DNA of 64,000 nt, taken from Jacaranda mimosifolia (Eukaryota > Streptophyta > Magnoliopsida > Lamiales > Bignoniaceae). The stretch lies in the NCBI GenBank assembly GCA_018894105.1, contig CM032129.1, positions 32,443,468 to 32,507,467 of the forward strand, read 5' to 3'. The translations under genes were made by a program, and so were the position numbers. Numbering within the stretch: the stretch's first letter is position 1; each line of letters begins with the position of its first letter. Of the stretch, positions 44,990-57,374 are shown piece after piece. A model generated the notes under the pieces. The model was not told where the DNA came from and made no database searches. It saw only the letters and a list, made by a program, of their open reading frames with translations.

Positions 44990-46460
44990 TATTATATATA
45001 GTACAACAGTGTGGGATACAATTATGCAAATTTGATTTTAATTGTGCAATTTTGGTCAAATGACAAATTCTTAGAATTTTGAGTATTTTAATTCAATTAA
45101 AAAAAAATTCATTAGCTATTGATTATTATCTCTAACCGATATAATTGTATCTTATCTCTAATTTTTCTTTCTTTCAAAATTCAAAATATATTTAATAATA
45201 TTTCATAATTTTTATTAGAGAATTAGAAGTTTGAGAAATGACTAATTATAAATTAATTGATATGTAAGAGCTCAATTTATCAAAATCTTTAAAATTTAAC
45301 TATTTTTACAATAATATTTTTAGAAATGTAAAATATTTTTAGGTAAAGCTATATATATATAGAATATAACAAATAATTTAATCTAAAGAATATTGAAATA
45401 AAAAAGTTACATCCTACAACAACTATAAATTTTGAACTTTATTTTATATTATTAACTTAAATCATTTTAGTTTTTTAGCAATATAATAGATAATTGATTT
45501 TCAATTATTTGAAATAAGTTCTTTTATACGGGACATATATATAGTTGACATAATTGAATTTTTTTTAAAAGTTTGATAAATGACTACTTAAATAGCAAAT
45601 AATATCAACTTTTATATTTTTTAATATATTTAGTTAAATAATTTTATAATTATATCACCTACTTTATTTAATATTTTTGTTTATAGTGATTCATAGAAAA
45701 TATTTTGACATTGACTAATGATGTCAAATCAAAAAAGTTTGACTGTAAATAAGTATCCATTTAATTATTTGTACGTATCTATATATTTATAAAAGAAACT
45801 TATATATGAGAGAGTGATATTGTATCTTGAATTGAATATTGAAAATTTATTTATTATTTTATTGATCTACATAATATATATTATTTGATAATTTTAAAAA
45901 TAATAAAATAACTACATATATAAATAAAATATAAAGAGATTGACATATTTACTCTAACAAAAAACACTTAACATTTAAAATTTTCAAATGTTATGAAAAT
46001 TGTAACTTTAACTTCCGCATCATTAAGAAATCATATAAAATATATATATATTTTAAAAAAATTACTTGCTTACTTATTATATCAATATATATATATGTAT
46101 AAATATATATCTAATTTAAAAAGAGTATTTAGTTAAATATTTTACTCTACTTTTATTTTCTTAATTCTTTCATTTATTTTTTTAAAATTTTATCATTCTA
46201 ATTTTTTTTTTATAATTTATAAACCTAGAGTTAGCAATTCTTCATATTCCACAACTTATTTAAGTACAAATTATCTTCAAACATAATATCTTTAAATTGA
46301 AATATTTATATCATTTTATTTAAATAGTAATAGATTTTATTTCTTTAAATACTACAAATAATTTTGATTCATTTTTAATCACATGAAGTAAAAGAAATAT
46401 TAAAGTAAATTATTTCAATATTAAAATTCTTTTCGGTGCATCGCACCGGGCACATGCTAG
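44990..46460 (+). mobile_element. Helitron-like element H2
   Basis: 5' region TATTATATATAGTACAACAG resembles H4. The 3' end is the hairpin CGGTGCATCGCACCG, then GGCACATG, then CTAG at 46457-46460 before a T, the canonical arrangement. No coding capacity. Confidence 0.7.
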
Positions 46461-47443
46461 TATATATTATACTAGCGTAAACCCCGTGCTATGCACGGTA
46501 TATTCACTTAACTAATAAATTAAAAATATATAAATATGCAACTAATTTTTTGTGATTTCACTTATAAGTTATTACAATTTTTCATATTTAATAAAAAAAT
46601 ATTATCATTTTTAAAGGAAAATATTATTTTAAATAGTTTAGTAATATTTAACAGTATTCATTAAAATAAAAATGCTATAGTACTTTAAATAAAATTATTA
46701 ATGTGAAGGCAGCAACATACATGACATATGAGGGAATATATATATTTATATACCAACACATTATCCACTTTGAACTTTATCTTGTAGAGGATCAACGACT
46801 TTGGTTTCAAGTTATGATCTAATTCATTTGGGTCAAGTTGTTTCACATAAAAAATACAAATCTAAACTATTTCAAAATATCTTTTAATAATAAAATTATT
46901 TTGGTCCAAAATACTTAGATTCTTTATTAGTTTGAATATTCTATATTAAATCAAGAAGCAGTTCAGAAATATGTAAAATATTGTCTAAGAAATTCTTGTT
47001 GCATAAAAAAAAAAATTATGAATAGGGATAAAACTATAAAAATTATGTAACACATCAAAATAGGATATTTAAAAAGAAACTTGGGTTATTTAATGAATCA
47101 AATAAAAAGGATTTGTAATGCACGGAACGAAAAAGACAATATACAGGATGGGCCCAAAGATTTGTGATACTTCGCTTTAGTCAAGGAAACTACATGATAT
47201 ATAACAAATACACCAATCCTAAGGATCCATAGGTTTAATTGTGGATCCAAGACAACAATAGAATCTTTGTATTCGGCCCAATCTTTTACTAAAAGGATTG
47301 AGCCGAAAATTAAAAAGTAGTCCTTAAAACCAAGGAAATATGAAAAGTGAAAAACTGGTGCATATATATATATGTATGTATATTTATATATATTACACAT
47401 ACATTATTTACACAAAGGTAACTTGAAAAAATTGAATTAAATT

Positions 47444-48207
47444 TGATGAGGGTCCGAATCGTGATACAGGTACTCCGATTCCGATCTATGTTGGGTTTAA
47501 CCCCAAAGGTGGATATCTTCCGTTGATGATATTTGAGAATCCTGCAATCAAGGCAAACGTTAGGCCAGCCGAGTGGCCCTCGGCTTAGGCCCTCCGACGC
47601 TCAAGTCAGTATTAGAAGTATTGAGCAACGGAGTAAGGTAGTTTCAGAGTGTATGAGTGCATACCTTGTGAGGTAAGATAGAGGAGTTTTTATATTCTTC
47701 CCCTTGTAGGAAATGACAGGTAAGCCCTTGGCTCACCCTTGGGGTCTTCAGCCTCCTCCAAGGGACAATTAGTCTATTCCCCCATTTGAATTTTGCCAGC
47801 TAGATGTCCTTTCATGCTACAGGACTGGACGGTATACGGTATGGCGCCTGCCGTGTCAGACAGTGAGGGGATGGCATGCGCCATTAATGCGGTGGCGTTG
47901 TGTCAGTCAACGCATTTAATGCGGTGGCAGAATACTGTGCAGAATTCGACCTCCTATCAGCCTGATGGGGGTCGATATTATCCGAGGGCTCTGAGGCGCC
48001 CGCCTGGGCCTGGGGGAGACTGGTCGAACATAGTCGACGTGTCCCATGGGCCCTGGGCCGATGTCTGAACATTGGGCCTTTTGGGGCCACTACCTGGTCG
48101 AACAGGGTCGACGTGGCTCATGGGCCCTGGGTCGTTGTCTAATCGTTGGGCCTTTTGGGCCTGGGCTGTTGTCTGAAACGTTGGGCCTTTTGGGCCACCC
48201 TATATCA
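47444..48207 (-). repeat. 3' LTR of the Tat element
   Basis: 764 bp, same ends as the 5' LTR. Both LTRs contain repeated GTTGGGCCTTTTGGG-type phrases near their outer end. Confidence 0.95.
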
Positions 48208-48222
48208 TGAGTCCCCCCACTT
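48208..48222 (-). promoter_or_regulatory. Polypurine tract of the Tat element
   Basis: Minus strand AAGTGGGGGGACTCA immediately before the 3' LTR, the expected place for plus-strand priming. Confidence 0.75.
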
Positions 48223-48410
48223 CATAATGCGGATCGAGGGAATCGACGAGCGGCATTGGGAAATAGCAAATATTAATGTGTCTCGACCAGGGATTTTAGA
48301 AATATGACCAGGGTTTTGCGTGTTTACTGAGCGGTTACATCGTGGCGCGCGTGGGGCGGCGTTATAGTTTCCCCCATTAATGCGGGCGCTTGGGTAACCG
48401 TGCCTCTTTC

Positions 48411-48420
48411 TTTATAAATA
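48411..48420 (+). promoter_or_regulatory. Candidate TATA box for the antisense gene
   Basis: TTTATAAATA on the plus strand, about 160 bp before the antisense ATG at 48581 and followed by a C/T-rich leader. Inference from position. Confidence 0.45.
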
Positions 48421-48580
48421 CTGACTGGCATTCAGCTTGCTTTCACCTTTACCGCTTCAGATATTCCTTGCTGCGAGAACCACTAACCTTTGCGCTTTCT
48501 TCAGAGATTTTCTAGGTTTAGCTTTCCAATCTAGTAAGTACTCTTCCCCCTCTATTTCTTTCCACCTTTCTTTGAAGAAA

Positions 48581-51008
48581 ATGTTTGGGCAATTCAGTTC
48601 TGGTGGTGCTTCTGGTGGGGGTAGTGAAGCCACTGTGCCTGAGGACCATAGGGAGTTTTCTGACTCAAGCAGCTCAAGCTCCGGCGGCTCGAGCAGCGCA
48701 CGGGGGGGAGAAGCTGGGCCCAGCCGGGGTACCTTCTTCTCGCGGGCGATTATTTACCCCAAACCACTATAGCGAGATAATCTCTACCGTCACCCCCTTG
48801 GAACTGGCCCGCGTTCAAGAGCTTTACCACATTCCTCGTGAATTCCAGTTGCTAGCCCCTGGGCCTCCTGGTCGAATGCACCGTGCCCCTGCCAGTTGCA
48901 TAACTATTTTCGAGGATGCACTTAGGTGTGGTCTTAGGTTTCCCTTGAGCGAGAGCATGATATGTCTACTTAGGGGTCTTCGAGTGTGCATCACGCAACT
49001 GCTGCCCAACTGTTCTCGACGTTGTGTAGCTTTATAGTTCTAATGTGCCTGTACAACCAACCCCCGACCTTTGAAAAATTTTCAAACCTGTTTTATCTTT
49101 GCGTGTCGCGTAAATCCGGTAGCACCGAGGAAACGGGCTTTTATTATCTGAGCGCTCGGCCTCGTCAGAGGTTTCTCGTGGCGCCTTCCTCGTCCTATGG
49201 TTAGGCGTGGAAGAAACGCTACTTCTTTGTGCGGGTAAAGGGCGGGTTTGATATTCCTCGAGAGTGGGCGAGGGGTCCGGTCGAGGTACCAGGGAATCAT
49301 GCTCCAACCTGGTCGAGCACATTCGTGAGGGACCTGGTCGAGTTTGGTCCCATCGAAGCCACTGTTTTCCTTGAGGAGAGGTAATTGGTGTTGGCTGGGT
49401 TGTCGCCAGCCCCATTAAATTTTCCCGCTGATTATGAGATAGGTAGACTAACTGCATGCACCATACCCTGTTGTTTGCTTATGCACATTCCTGTAGTTGA
49501 CATTTTCTGTTGCTTGTTCTTTGCAGACCGCGACGAAATCATGAACAGGTCTAGGACTAATGCGCTGGCTCGCGTTGAAAGGAATAAGCAGCGTCGACAA
49601 GGCGGCGCGATTCGAGAAGAGTCATCGGGGGCCGACGAGCCACGCCGATTAATTATTGCCCCAGCGCCTTCCAGAACACCTTCGCCTGCTCGACAAGAAG
49701 AGGTCGAGAGAACCGCGGGTCGGGGAAAGAGACCCATGGGCGAGCCGGCTGCTCCCCCCCGAAAAAGGCAGCTGCCGGGAGGGGGAAAGGGAAGTCAAAG
49801 GGCACGGGGCTGAACGTGCCGACGGGAAAAGATCTCTTCGCGGACCGAAGCCCCGAGGCCCTCTTTAATTTGCGGAAGTTCCCGTCTCCTCGATTTGGGT
49901 TGGATCCAGGTGTAGCTGTGGGTGACTCATCGAGCATGGTAGCATCAGGGGCCGGCTGGGTTGGACCCCTTAAAAGTATTGATGGCTGGGCAATTCCTGG
50001 TTGGCCAAAATAAATTCTTGGGCTTAACCCAGCCTGGGTTGCTGTGTAAGTTCGCCTATCATGCGAACATGGTAAGATCTAGAAGCCTGGATGTCTACTC
50101 GTTTAATTCTTCTTTTCTTTCGTTTAGCTGCCCTGTGGCATAGTTTCGTATTTCAAGTCGAGCAGTTGGGCTATCACATGTTTCGCCGCTTCGAGGTGGC
50201 GCTGGCCGATTGGGAGCGATTGGAGGGGGGTGAGGACGCTGAGACATTGAAGGCTCAACTCGAATCCTCCCAGATACGGGTCGAGGAGCTTGAGAGAGCA
50301 AACGCCCAATATGCCAAAGATATGGAGGCGAAAGACCGCCAGGTTGTGTTGGCGGTAATGGGGCAGACCCAGATGGAGGCGAAGTTGAAAAAACTGGAGC
50401 TGGATATTCAAGTCGCCTACGAGTCTGGTCGTGCGGCCGGCCGAAGTGAGCGTTTGGTCGAAGCCAGGGAATAGTTTGCTCGGGTGATGCCCGAGGTGCG
50501 GAAGGAGGCCGTCCAACAATTTATGGTGAGCCCCGCCTTCCAAGACACAAGTGTTGTGCTTGCTTTGGATGACGCACGGAATGCGTTTAGAAGGGCCATC
50601 GCCCAACTGCAACATCTGGGTTACAGCATCAGCGATGAGGATCGCTCGAAGATGGGCCTTGGCTTCGATGAGCAATTGCGCCCGCTGGTGGAGGCAGATA
50701 CTGCTGAGGTCAAAGCTGTCGATGTTGTCGACATGAGCCCCGAAGAGAGGCAGAAGGCAGAACTCGAGAAGAAGCTGAATGCGGTGGGCTGAGAGTTCGA
50801 GTTTGCTGGGGACCTTGCCTATGAAGTTTCTGAGAACAGGGCAAATGTCGCTGCCTTCTTCCCGGCTGCTCCACGGCTGTTTATGCCCTCTGCTGCCAGT
50901 CCCTCCTACCCGGTTATCGCGGCCGTTCCCGTTGCAGAGGCACCACCGGAACCTCCATCTGTTTTGGCTCCAGCGCTTGCTGCCGAAGGGTCTGGCAGTT
51001 CTAGCTAG
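48581..51008 (+). pseudogene. Antisense extra gene of the Tat element (PF04195-like, 'putative gypsy type transposon')
   Basis: Lies between pol and the 3' LTR, opposite to gag-pol. Starts MFGQFSSGGASGGGSEATVP, a Ser/Gly-rich leader. After a frame change at a G7 run (48688 region) a conserved-looking block follows: TPLELARVQELYHIPREFQL, FEDALRCGLRFPLSESMICL. This resembles the PF04195 domain found in antisense or extra frames of Tat-type elements (from memory). Downstream are a basic Arg/Pro-rich block (49560-49800) and a coiled coil (LKAQLESSQIRVEELERANA, 50240-50470). The end is an acidic then Ala/Pro-rich tail to TAG at 51006. Candidate canonical introns are 49381-49526 and 50046-50127. 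Stops at 50472-50474 and 50790-50792 and the frame change show decay. Function unknown. Confidence 0.7.
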
Positions 51009-51465
51009 GCTCTTGCCTTGTAATTTTGACTTTTTATTCTTGATATATATGTCTCACTGAGGCTTTATGAAATGAAATTTCTTTGCCCTTTTACTGCTGT
51101 GGTTCGTTGTACATTGTCGTTTGTCTACTGCTTTGTCGAGTAGAATTAAGTGCGTTTAGTATTTGTGCTTGCACCCTTCATCAAATGGATGGTTATTTGC
51201 TCTTCGTTGGTTTAAAATTTTGTATGGTCAACTTGTATAAGTCGATAGGATGCAATCAGTGCTTGCTGGGGAACACTTCTTGCTATTGTAATATAAAATG
51301 GTTTCGCTACCTTTTTGTAGCTAGCGTGCGTTTGCGATCGAGGCTCGACTTCCAGCCTTAAGGGTCTTTTCACCATGTAAAGCATTGGTCTCCTAAATTT
51401 GGCGGAATGACCGAGCCGATGAATATGCACCGAAGGTGTCGACTTTGTTGTATTGAAAACTTTTG

Positions 51466-51725
51466 GCGACTGTGGGGTCGCTTAGGGTAGTCTCGGCCGG
51501 TGGCCTCGACTTAGATGTCAAATCCTTTCGTCGACTTCGGGATCGACTAAGGTGATCTCGGCCAGTGGCCTCGACTTAGATGTCAAATCCTTTCGTCGAC
51601 TTCGGGGTCGACTAAGGTGGTCTCAGCCGGTGGCCTCGACTTTGATGTCAAATCCTTTCGTTGACTTTGGGGTCGACTAAAGTGGTCTCGGCCGGTGGCC
51701 CCGACTTAGATATCAAATCCTTTCA
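51466..51725. repeat. 65-bp tandem repeat in the Tat element 3' region, four units
   Basis: Units begin at about 51468, 51533, 51598 and 51663, exactly 65 bp apart, each containing CTCGGCCGGTGGCCTCGACTT and ending TCAAATCCTTTCG. No spacers lie between units. Lies between the end of pol and the antisense gene's 3' end, where Tat elements typically carry variable tandem repeats. Confidence 0.9.
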
Positions 51726-51787
51726 CCTTTTCAATCGTGATGTGCCTTGTTTTTTATAACCAATACAACAGATGTCAATTAAACAGT

Positions 51788-54700
51788 TTACACAAAGAAT
51801 TTTTTCAAATTTACCGCGTTCCATGGTCGAGGTAACTCGCGACCTGCAGTGTCCGCTAATCGGTAGGCGTTGTTCTTGCACACTTTGATGACTGCATAGG
51901 GTCCCTTCCACTTGGGGTCAAGCTTCCCGACTGGTTTTGAAACCTCCACTTTCTTCAGGACTAGGTCGCCCACTTTAAAATTCCTCGGACGGACTGACTT
52001 ATTGTAGCGATCCGCCATTTTTGAGCGGTACCTTTGCATCTTGTTGTAGGCTACTTGGTGCTTTTCGTCTACGGTAATTAAATCCAGCGTCCTCTCCGAT
52101 GTATTCGCTATTGGATTGTAATGAATCACTCTAGCTGTGTGCTGAATCAATTCGGATGGTATCACTGCTTCAGAGCCATAGACTAGGCTGTAGGGGCTGT
52201 GGCCTGTGGCTGTTCGGGGGGTCGTTCGATAAGCCCAAAGAACACCTGGGAGATCGTCTGCCGAACTGGCTCCTGTCCCTGCTATCCGGCTCTTAATCTG
52301 GTCTAGGACTGTTCTGTTAGTGACCTCGGTCTGGCCATTGGCTTGCGGATTCCCTACTGAAGTGAAGTGCTGCGTGATGCCTAAAGTTTCGCACCATCTT
52401 CTGGTGTTTTTTCTCTGGAATTGAGTGCCGTTATCGGAAATGAGGATCTTAGGTAGCCCGAACCGACACACGATGTTCTTCCATATAAAACTCTTGATAG
52501 CCGCGTTGGTGATCTTAGGGACTGCTTCGGCTTCCACCCATTTTGTAAAATATTCGACAGCCACTATGATAAACTTCCGCTGGCCAGAGGTTTTGGGGAG
52601 CGACCCTAATATATCGATGCCCCACTGGTCGAACGGCCATGTGATATTAACATTGGTCATTGGTGCGGCTGGTTGATGCTGAATGTTCGCATGTACCTGG
52701 CAGGATGGGCATTTCTTAGCGAAATCCACGGAATCGTTGAGCAAAGTGGGCCAGAAATATCCGTAACGGGTAATCTTGTGAGCCAGAGACCTTCCACCCG
52801 ATTGGTTGCCACAGATACCCGCATGCACCTCCTGCAATACTTCGTTCGCCTGGCCGGGATCTAAGCACCTGAGTGGCGGCCCGACAATTGACCTCCTGTA
52901 TAGCTGCCCATGCTCGTCTAGTGCATAGTTAGGCGACAAGCCTTTCAACTTTCGAGCCTGCTTAATGTCATCTGGTAAGGAGTCTCTACTCAGATAGAGT
53001 TTGATTGGATGTTTCCAGGATGGGGTTGACTCGTCGAGGCATCTGACCTGGATTCGGTCAGGAGACTGTACGCAGGGCTTATCGGCCACAAGAAATGTTA
53101 TAGTTCTTTCCCGCGTGCCTTTCGCCGAACTGGCTAGCTTAGAGAGTGCGTCTGCCCGCTCGTTCTCTGATCGAGGGATCTGGCTTAGCAAGAAGTGGCT
53201 AAACATCTGTTTCAAGTGTTGTACCTTTGCCAAGTACTGTGCCATCTTGTGCTCTTTTGCCTCAAAGTTCCCTTCGAATTGCTCAGCCACGAGCTGAGAG
53301 TCTGTGAAAGCTGCTAGCCTATCGACCCCACGGTCGACAGCCATGCGCATTCTTGCAATGAGGGCTTCATACTCAGCTTCATTGTTCGTAACCGGGAAAT
53401 CAAGTTTCACCGCGAAGTTATAACCCTCTACTAACGGGGATCGAAGAGAAACTCCTATCCCTCCCCCCGACGACGTCGCAGACCCATCGACGTGCAGAGT
53501 CCACAAGGGTGTGCTCTCGACGTCCGGACACGGTAGGTCGATCCTTTCGAGGATGAAATCTGCCAGGACCTGTGCCTTAATGGTTGCTCGCGGTTGAAAT
53601 TGGATGTCGAATTCTCCGAGCTCGATGGCCCATTTAGTGAGTCATCCTGAAGTGTCCGGCTTCGACAATACCTATTTCAGCGGCTGATTCGTTAACACCG
53701 AGATTGTGTGTGATTGGAAGTAAGGTCGCAGCTTCCTTGCTGATGAGACAAAGGCTAGAGCAAATTTTTCAATCTCCAAATAGTTATATTCTGGCCCCTG
53801 GAGAGCTTTGCTACAATAGTAAATGGGGCAAGGGTTTCCATCTCTTATTGCGGTCAACACCGAACTAACGGAGGCTAAAGAGACAGCCAGATATATTTGT
53901 AAGACTTCCCCGAGCTCAGGTTTGGCGAGCAGAGGTGGTGAAGAGAGATATTGCTTGAGGTCGATGAGGGCTTTATCGCACCGTTCATCCCATCTGAATC
54001 CCAACTTCTTTGTGTTTCTTAGGATTTTGAAGAAAGGTAGGCTCTTGTCTGCCAACCTGGCCACAAATCTGCCCAAAGCAATCACTCTGCCAATGAGGCG
54101 TTGAACTTCCCGCATTGTGCGCAGCGGGGCTATGTCGAGAACTGCTTGAATTTTCTGAGGGTTGGCCTCGATACCTCTCTGGCTGACCATGAAACCGAGG
54201 AATTTACCACCCCGCATGCCGAACGTGCATTTGCCGGGGTTTAGTTTCATACCAAAGGCTCTTAGAATAGAGAATGTGTGATTCAGGTCAGCCAAGTGAT
54301 TTTCTGCTCTACCTGTTTTTGCAATCATGTCGTCCACATAAACCTCCATTGAGTTCCCAATCTCATTTTTAAACACGAAGTTAACAAGCCTTTGATAAGT
54401 TGCTCCGGCATTTTTAAGTCCAAACGGCATGACCAAAAAGCAATATACCCCATTGGGAACAACAAAAGAGGTTTTTTCCCTATCCTCAGGTGCCATAAAT
54501 ATTTGATAATATCCTTGAAATGCGTCCATCATGCTAAGTAATTCACATCCAGCGGTGGAGTCGACAAGTAAATCAATACGAGGCAAGGGGTAAGGATCTT
54601 TAGGGCAAGCTTTATTCAAGTCTGTGAAATCATTACACATCCTCCACTTTCCCTCACTCTTGGGGACTAAGACAACATTACATAGCCAAGAAGGATACTG

Positions 54701-57334
54701 AATTTCAACAACATAGCCAGCTTCTAGGAGTTTGCTTACCTCTTCTTGGATAACTTGTGTCCGCTCGGCGTTAAAAACTCTCTTCTTCTGGCGGACTAGC
54801 TTATGGGCAGGGTCCACATTGAGCCTGTGGACAATGATGTCCAGGTCGATGCCCTGCAGGTCGGCCGCTTTCCAAGCAAAGGCATCAATATTCCTCCGGA
54901 GGAAGTCGACCATGAGGCACTCTAGTCGATCTCCCAAATCAGTGCCGATCTTGGTTGTCTTGTCAGGATTCCCGGGCTCTAGCTCAATTGTCTTGAAGTC
55001 TCCCGTCGGCTCGACCCTGGTATCTTCGATCTTTCTCTTCTTCGATGAAGATCTCTCATCGGGTTTCGCTACAGGGGCGTCCCCCGAGGGCTTCAACTGT
55101 GGCCTCCTTCTCTGCTCAGCGGAGTCCATGGAGATTGTGTAACAGAGCCAAGCGTCTTTAATATTGCATAAAATCTGACCAACTCCTCCAGGGGTCGGGA
55201 ACTTTATCTTCATGTGATATGTGGACGCGATGGCTCTGAAGTCATTTAAGGCCGGTCTTCCCAAAATAACATTGTAAGCGAACGGGGCGTCGACCACTAA
55301 ATAGCTAATCATCAAGGTTCGGTTGCGATGGCCCTGCCCAAAAGTCGTGGAGAGGGAGATGGACCATAGCGGCATTATCTCCGATCCCCCGAATCCGACT
55401 AGGGGCGTTCTGACTGGATCAAAGTTCAGCTTGCCCAAGTCCATCCTTTTTAGTGTCGATGAGAATATGATATTGGCTGAGCTACCGTTGTCGACCAGGA
55501 CCTTTCTAACTTCGAAGTTGGCAATCTCGAGAGCGACCACCATAGGGCAGTCGATCTTCCGATCCATGCCTTGGTTTTTGAAGTGGCTGAGGTCTGCGTC
55601 TGAAAAAGATATTAGCTCTGTGCTGTTTGTAAGCTGAAAAACCGTCTCGACCTTAGATGGCTTGGTCGAGTCGAGCTGCCGTTGGGTTTGCTTCCTTGCG
55701 TTTCGGGAGTCTCCTCCCGTGGGCCCCCCAGCGATCATGTCAATGACCCCTCTGATGGATGGGTGGGCTTCATGGGCGGGCTTCTTCCCTTTGTCATCTC
55801 TTCGCGGGCTGGCTGACTTTTCTCTACGGAGAGTCCGGTTGACCGCGCCCTCCTCTCGTCGATTCCTGTCCTCGACAAATTTCTTTAGGTGCCCCTGTCT
55901 GATCAACCTCTCAATTTCGTCATTCAAGTTGAAGCAGTCTTCGGTATCATGCCCCTTTTGTCTGTGGAAGTGGTAGAATTTCCCGGACTTCCTCATGGCC
56001 TCCGTCTCTGTAATTTTGCGGGGCTTTTTCAGCAGGTTGTCATGTTGAATGGCAAAGAACACTTCTTTCCTCGCCATGGAGAGTGGGGTATAGTCATGGA
56101 AGCGTCTAATCAGGGACCGAAGTCCTTCCCTGTTCTGCTTGTCGTCCTTCTCTTTGCCCTTCTTCCTGTCAGTTTCGATGCTGCCATATTTCATCTTGTT
56201 CATCTCTTCTTGGGTCATGTACCTTTCCGCAAGGTCGAGGAGTTCTTCCATCGTACGGGGCTGAGCGCATACCAAAGCGTTAGCACACTCTTTGTGCCTC
56301 AATCCCAAAAACAGCACATCAATCAAGAACTCAATCCTCAGACTGTCAGTTTTCAACACCTCTGTGTTAAATCTGGTGAAAAAATCTCTCAAAGACTCCC
56401 CCTCGGCTTGCTTCACCATGTGCAAGTGGGTATGTGGCAGCTTCGCCTTCTTTCTGCTGGCAAACTGGTGCAGAAATTTGTCACAAAACTGGTCATACGA
56501 AAAGATGGACGCCGGCTCTAACTTCACGAACCAATCCAAGGCCACCCCCTGAAGCGTGGTTACCAGCATTTTTGCATGAATATACTCGTTGTGTCCATGC
56601 AGCTGCATCATGTGTTCAAACTGCAGCAAATGTTCACTCAGGTCCGTGGACCCGTCATACCGCGGGAGACCAGTGGGGATCTTGGCGTCCACCGCGATGC
56701 GTTCATTAATGATTTCTTATGTAAAGGGTGAGTCTCGTTCCCTTCTAAATCTTGAGGGCACCTCCGGCTGAAGGGGCCTGTCCTCGTTCCCCCTCGACAG
56801 CTCCTCCAGGCGTTTATTTAGTTGCTGCACCTGGTGGGATACCTCCCCCCACTCCTGCTGATCCTGCTTTCTTCGACCTCGGGAATGTTCGGTCCTATTG
56901 CGCTGCGGGGCTCGAAGGGGCCAAACGTCATGGTCCACAGAGTCTGCTACCTTTTCCCTCGGCGGGGGACAGGGTGCCTCCCGGTGAAAACGACTTTGGC
57001 CTGGTTCTCGCCTAGCTGGGTGCCTGGGGGACCCCGGACGCTGTGAGTATTCTACAGGCAGTGCTTGCTCACGCCCCGCTGGAGGGGGCGTGGCGCTGGC
57101 CGCCAGTTCCGGCGGCGCAGCTTGCCGGTTCAAGGCGGCAGAAAGTTGGGCTGATATCTGTGTGGAGATCTGCTCACTGATGAGCCGCATCAACTGGGGC
57201 ATAGTGAGGGTGACTACGGGCTCAGGCTGTATACTGGGGCCCGGAGCAGCCCTTTCTTTGTTCTGGCGGGGCGGGGGGGAGCTGGATCTTTTGTTCTCTT
57301 CCCTCCCGGAAGGGGCTCGCCTAGTGTTCACCAT
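51788..57334 (-). pseudogene. gag-pol polyprotein of the Tat element with three in-frame stops
   Basis: One continuous minus-strand frame of 1849 codons from the ATG at 57334 (MVNTRRAPSG), broken by TAA (56717-56719), TAG (53672-53674) and TGA shortly after. Gag includes a retrotransposon gag domain and a zinc knuckle (FYHFHRQKGHDTEDCF) whose first cysteine is replaced. Protease: LVDNGSSANIIF (codons at 55478-55492). Reverse transcriptase: YVDD at 54329-54340, with MPFGLKNAGATYQR before it. RNase H spans the second and third stops. Archaeal-type RNase H: WTLHVDGSATSSGGGIGV and TDSQLVAEQ (53506 to about 53120). Integrase: a zinc-binding region ending CPSCQ, then GIDILG, ISDNGTQF and NGQTEVTNR as the D,D,E positions. 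All three stops fit single C-to-T changes in CAA, CAG and CGA codons. No frameshift seen. Confidence 0.93.
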
Positions 57335-57356
57335 TCTCAACAGAGGATTCCGTTTT

Positions 57357-57374
57357 CCCACAGACGGCGTCAAA
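57357..57374 (-). promoter_or_regulatory. Primer-binding site of the Tat element
   Basis: Directly after the 5' LTR the minus strand reads TTTGACGCCGTCTGTGGG, close to the TGGCGCCGTCTGTGGG PBS frequent in plant gypsy elements. I do not assign the tRNA. Confidence 0.7.

Noticed and set aside
46457..46475. Palindrome CTAGTATATATTATACTAG as a regulatory operator
   Set aside because: Better explained as two Helitron 3' ends meeting tail-to-tail.
51466..51725. CRISPR-like array of 65-bp repeats
   Set aside because: Units are contiguous without unique spacers and lie in a plant retrotransposon.
53823..56709. Plus-strand open frames opposite pol and gag
   Set aside because: Shadows of the conserved minus-strand gag-pol frame; no independent domain.
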